This document shows positions 61,549-64,000 of a stretch of 64,000 bases of DNA, piece by piece. A model generated the notes under the pieces. The model did not search any database. It was not told the origin of the DNA and saw only the letters and a list, made by a program, of their open reading frames with translations. The stretch lies in the NCBI RefSeq assembly GCF_033542235.1, contig NZ_JAWRCU010000003.1, forward strand, positions 1 through 64,000, given 5' to 3'. Both the position numbers and the translations under genes were made by a program. The stretch's first letter is position 1; every line of letters starts with the position of its first letter. The stretch comes from JAWRCU01 sp033542235. GTDB taxonomy: Bacteria > Pseudomonadota > Alphaproteobacteria > Rhizobiales > Rhizobiaceae.

Positions 61549-62288
61549 TCCGTCCGGAAGCGGTTCCCGTCTCGCCGATTGACTGGCGAGGTGCGGTGCG
61601 CATCATCCGCAGCATCTACCCGCCGATCGACCTGTTCGAGGATATCGCCGACCCCGCCGACTGGCCGCTGCTCCTGTCGGGCGAGCAGAAGACCAATCCG
61701 CGCGTGATGGAAACGATCGGCAACCTCGATCTCGTGATGCCCGAGCGGCGCGTCGGCGGTCCCGGTGCGAGCTGGTTGATGGCGCCATTCACTCATGTGA
61801 GCCCCGACCGGCCCAGCCGCTTCAGCAACGGAACGTTCGGCGTGCTCTACGTCGGTGACCGCTTCGAGGTGGCGCTCTTCGAGACCATTCATCATCACAG
61901 CCGCTTCATGCGCATGACGCAGGAACCGGCCGGCTGGACTTCGCAGTTTCGGGAAATCGTGATGCACGTCGCCGGCCGGCTACACGATCTGCGCGCAAAC
62001 AGCGCTCAACCTTCTGTTCCGGACGAATGGAACGCCGCTCGATCCGCAGTTCTCGACTCGAACGACTATCACGCCGGCCAGGCACTGGGCGCCGCGCTCC
62101 GATCCGTCGGTTCGGACGGCATCGTTTATCCGAGTGTTCGCTGCGAGGGAGGCGAATGCGCCGGGCTATTCTATCCCGACCTCGCCGCCAGTCCAATGCA
62201 GGGCCGGCATCTGGAATACCACTGGGATGGCGAACGCGTGGACCTCTATAGGGACGCAGCGACCCGGCAGGTCGTAAGGATCCTGTGA
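61545..62288 (+). CDS. RES-domain toxin (NAD+-degrading type)
   Basis: This 247-residue protein is named for Arg, Glu and Ser residues, visible here in RIIRSIYPP, GDRFEVALFETIHHH and DGIVYPSVRC. RES toxins degrade or phosphorolyse NAD+ and stop growth; activity is inferred from family. Translation starts at GTG in a GTGA overlap with the antitoxin. At 247 residues it is longer than minimal RES toxins (about 150-170), with an added N-terminal part. It converges with the antiporter gene, leaving 2 bases between them. Confidence 0.9.
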   Translation: MIRPEAVPVSPIDWRGAVRIIRSIYPPIDLFEDIADPADWPLLLSGEQKTNPRVMETIGNLDLVMPERRVGGPGASWLMAPFTHVSPDRPSRFSNGTFGVLYVGDRFEVALFETIHHHSRFMRMTQEPAGWTSQFREIVMHVAGRLHDLRANSAQPSVPDEWNAARSAVLDSNDYHAGQALGAALRSVGSDGIVYPSVRCEGGECAGLFYPDLAASPMQGRHLEYHWDGERVDLYRDAATRQVVRIL

Positions 62289-62290
62289 GG

Positions 62291-63406
62291 TCAGCCCTGG
62301 AAGATCAGCAGCACGAAGGCCAGGAACAGCAGAACGTGCACTGCGCCCTGCAGGAGGTTGGCTCGCCCGCTGGCAAAGGTAATGACGCAGACGGCAAGGG
62401 TGAGGATCAGGAGAACGAGATCAGAGTGCTCCAAGCCGAGTATGAGCTCGTGCCGCGTCAGCCTCCCGACGGCAAGCATGGCCGGCACAGTGAGGCCGAT
62501 GGTGGCAAGCACGGACCCGAGAAAGATGTTGACCGACCGTTGGAGGTGGTCAGCGAGAGCTGCGCGGACCGCCCCCAGCGCTTCAGGTGTGGCAACCAGC
62601 ACTGCCATCGTGATGCCGCCCAGCATCGCCGGAGCACGCAAGGTTTCGACGAGATAGTCGATCGGCTTTGCCAGGTGCTCCACCAGGAACACGACAATCA
62701 CGATATAGGCGAGAAGCAGATTCACATGCGGCAGGATTCGTATGTCCCCGGCCGCGGCAGGATGATGCTCCTTTTCGTCGCCGAGCGTGAAGTAGCCGCG
62801 GTGCCGGCCGGTCTGGAGGACGAGGAAAGTCGCATAGAGCGCTAGCGACATCAGTGCCAGTCCGAGCTCCTGCAGGCCAGACAGCGTCCGATCGGGCGTT
62901 GTTATGGTGAAGTCGGGCAGGATGAGGGTGAATACAGCAAGGGGCACAATGACCCCGAGATAGGCATTGGCGCCCTGCAGATTATAGTATTGCTCTTTGT
63001 AACGGAGCGCACCGAAGAGCAGCGACACACCGACCATGCCGCCGAGCACGATCATCACCACGGCAAACAGCGTATCTCGCATTAAAGTGGGATTGTTCTC
63101 GCCATGCAGCATCACTGCTGTGATGCTCATCACCTCGATCGAGGTGACCGAAAGCGTCAACACGAGTGTGCCGTAAGGCTCCCCCAGCCGTTCAGAGAGA
63201 CATTCAGCATGTCGTACCACGCCGAGCGCCGACCCCAGCACTATCGCAAACAGCCATGCGAACAGTGCAGCGAACCAGGCCGGGTTGCCAAGTCCGGCAA
63301 ATAGCTGGCTTTCGAAGAGATAGAAGACGACGACCGTCGCTAGGCCTACACCTAGGAACCACTCGCTACGGATAAATCGCCCAACATAAGGCCAAGCGGC
63401 TGCCAT
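62291..63406 (-). CDS. chaA: Calcium/proton antiporter (ChaA, CaCA family)
   Basis: This 371-residue membrane protein has about 11 helices in two inverted halves. The alpha repeats carry the acidic transport residues: GEPYGTLVLTLSVTSIEV in the first and ATPEALGAVRAAL with NIFLGSVLATIGLTVPA in the second. ChaA exchanges Ca2+, Na+ or K+ for protons at alkaline pH. A cytoplasmic loop with DEKEHHPAA separates the halves. No regulatory TrkA domains are present. Confidence 0.9.
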   Translation of the reverse strand: MAAAWPYVGRFIRSEWFLGVGLATVVVFYLFESQLFAGLGNPAWFAALFAWLFAIVLGSALGVVRHAECLSERLGEPYGTLVLTLSVTSIEVMSITAVMLHGENNPTLMRDTLFAVVMIVLGGMVGVSLLFGALRYKEQYYNLQGANAYLGVIVPLAVFTLILPDFTITTPDRTLSGLQELGLALMSLALYATFLVLQTGRHRGYFTLGDEKEHHPAAAGDIRILPHVNLLLAYIVIVVFLVEHLAKPIDYLVETLRAPAMLGGITMAVLVATPEALGAVRAALADHLQRSVNIFLGSVLATIGLTVPAMLAVGRLTRHELILGLEHSDLVLLILTLAVCVITFASGRANLLQGAVHVLLFLAFVLLIFQG

Positions 63407-64000
63407 TTGTCAGCCTCCCTGTACGAGAGGCTGAAGGTACCGAATTCTTTGGGAGGGACCAATACTGCCCGATGCTCCGTGAGCGATGTTGCGCAAAAAG
63501 AACTCCTTTTTGGCCGCTCCCGGAAGGGAGATTGAAGACAATCGAAAGAAGCGCTTTGCAGGCTGACTACTCCTTCCAAAGGCCCACGCTCCGCCGTTTG
63601 CGGGTGTTATTTTGCCATCGTCATTAGGCAGTATGTTAACTCAACTAAGTTCCCGTCCTTTTGGAGAAGTGGAACAATTAATAAATTTGTGCTTGATTCG
63701 GGATTTTGGGAGGCCTTTCTCAGGCCACGAGCCTAGAATGAGTAAGTTCCAATCCAATAAACACATTGTTTTGTTTTGTATGACACCTTTTGGTCAAGCC
63801 AGAATAGAATTGACACTTGAGAAGGCTTATTTTTGTCCGCGTAAGAAGGGTCGGGAAGCTGAGAAAGGCGGGAGCCGGAACACGGGGACGACGTTGACAT
63901 TAAGCAAATATCTGATCGATAGCTGAGCGGTTCTCTGCATGTGGGCGGCTACCGAAAAATTTCTGCGATTTTTGCAGCAACCGCCTTTGGAACTCATTCC
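63407..64000. other. AT-rich tail, no confident gene
   Basis: From about 63600 to 63830 the sequence is clearly AT-richer than the rest of the window. One 104-codon frame (63612-63926, +) starts with TTG and has no recognisable domain or good ribosome site, so it is not called. The segment GGAACACGGGGACG near 63878 recalls ends of mobile palindromes. This may be the edge of foreign DNA continuing outside the window. Confidence 0.35.

Noticed and set aside
63612..63926. 104-codon frame in the AT-rich tail
   Set aside because: It has a TTG start, no ribosome site and no domain, and its composition may simply reflect non-coding AT-rich DNA.
1..64000. CRISPR arrays, tRNA genes, rRNA genes, prophage
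   Set aside because: No regularly spaced identical repeats, no tRNA-like cloverleaf with a T-arm signature and no phage structural genes were seen in reading both strands.

Overview
The window is GC-rich, gene-dense DNA from an alphaproteobacterium, most likely a Rhizobiales member close to Mesorhizobium, Aminobacter or Sinorhizobium. This is an inference from four things: the many sugar, amino-acid and nucleoside ABC transporters; a DUF1127 gene; FixK/FNR-type boxes; and several dispersed imperfect palindromes of the kind common between rhizobial genes. I found no rRNA, tRNA, CRISPR array, intact insertion sequence or prophage.

Region 1 (0.2-16.6 kb) is a sugar island. A complete CUT1-type sugar ABC transporter (ATPase leftward, binding protein and two permeases rightward) sits with a ribokinase and a fucose-mutarotase-like gene. 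Next come a secreted polysaccharide-lyase-like protein, a GH1 beta-glucosidase, and a tightly coupled five-gene operon: BtpA/SgcQ-like, M42 peptidase/SgcX-like, FGGY kinase, hexuloisomerase-like SIS protein and creatininase-family amidohydrolase. An aldo/keto reductase diverges from that operon. Region 2 (16.6-22 kb) holds DUF1127, an L,D-transpeptidase, two divergent OmpR-type regulators and a hybrid histidine kinase.

Region 3 (22-34.4 kb) is the most coherent and interesting locus. It encodes homologues of the three fructoselysine (Amadori compound) enzymes: FrlB-like deglycase, FrlC-like epimerase and FrlD-like kinase. It also has a polar-amino-acid ABC transporter, a GntR and a LacI regulator, and three redox enzymes not found in the E. 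coli frl operon: an old-yellow-enzyme/N-methylproline-demethylase-like flavoprotein, a GlpD-like FAD enzyme and an ornithine-cyclodeaminase-like protein. Four LacI-type operators (consensus TGAGAACGTTCTCA) stand before four separate transcription units of this locus, with a weaker fifth before lacI itself. A perfect 18-bp palindrome overlaps a TATAAT box before the frlB-gntR unit. The genes therefore form one local regulon, probably for uptake and breakdown of amino-acid-sugar conjugates.

Region 4 (34.5-48.8 kb) contains an ArsR-SRPBCC pair with two identical operators and a probably leaderless promoter. It continues with a purine/nucleoside module (BMP-type ABC transporter, creatininase-family enzyme, adenine deaminase), then MarR, LysR, aldo/keto reductase, HxlR and M29 aminopeptidase genes. 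A 73-bp element with 20-bp perfect inverted ends lies at 44.5 kb.

Region 5 (48.8-55.7 kb) is a stress island: UspA-type protein, manganese catalase, YjbH/DsbA-like thioredoxin-fold protein, RpoD paralogue, Hsp20 and DUF2267 protein. Two FNR/FixK boxes lie here, one placed to drive a candidate ~70-nt small RNA ending in a strong terminator. Region 6 (55.7-64 kb) holds D-alanine catabolism (dadA and alanine racemase), a lipoprotein alpha/beta hydrolase, UDP-glucose dehydrogenase, an Xre-RES toxin-antitoxin pair, a calcium/proton antiporter and an AT-rich tail without a convincing gene.
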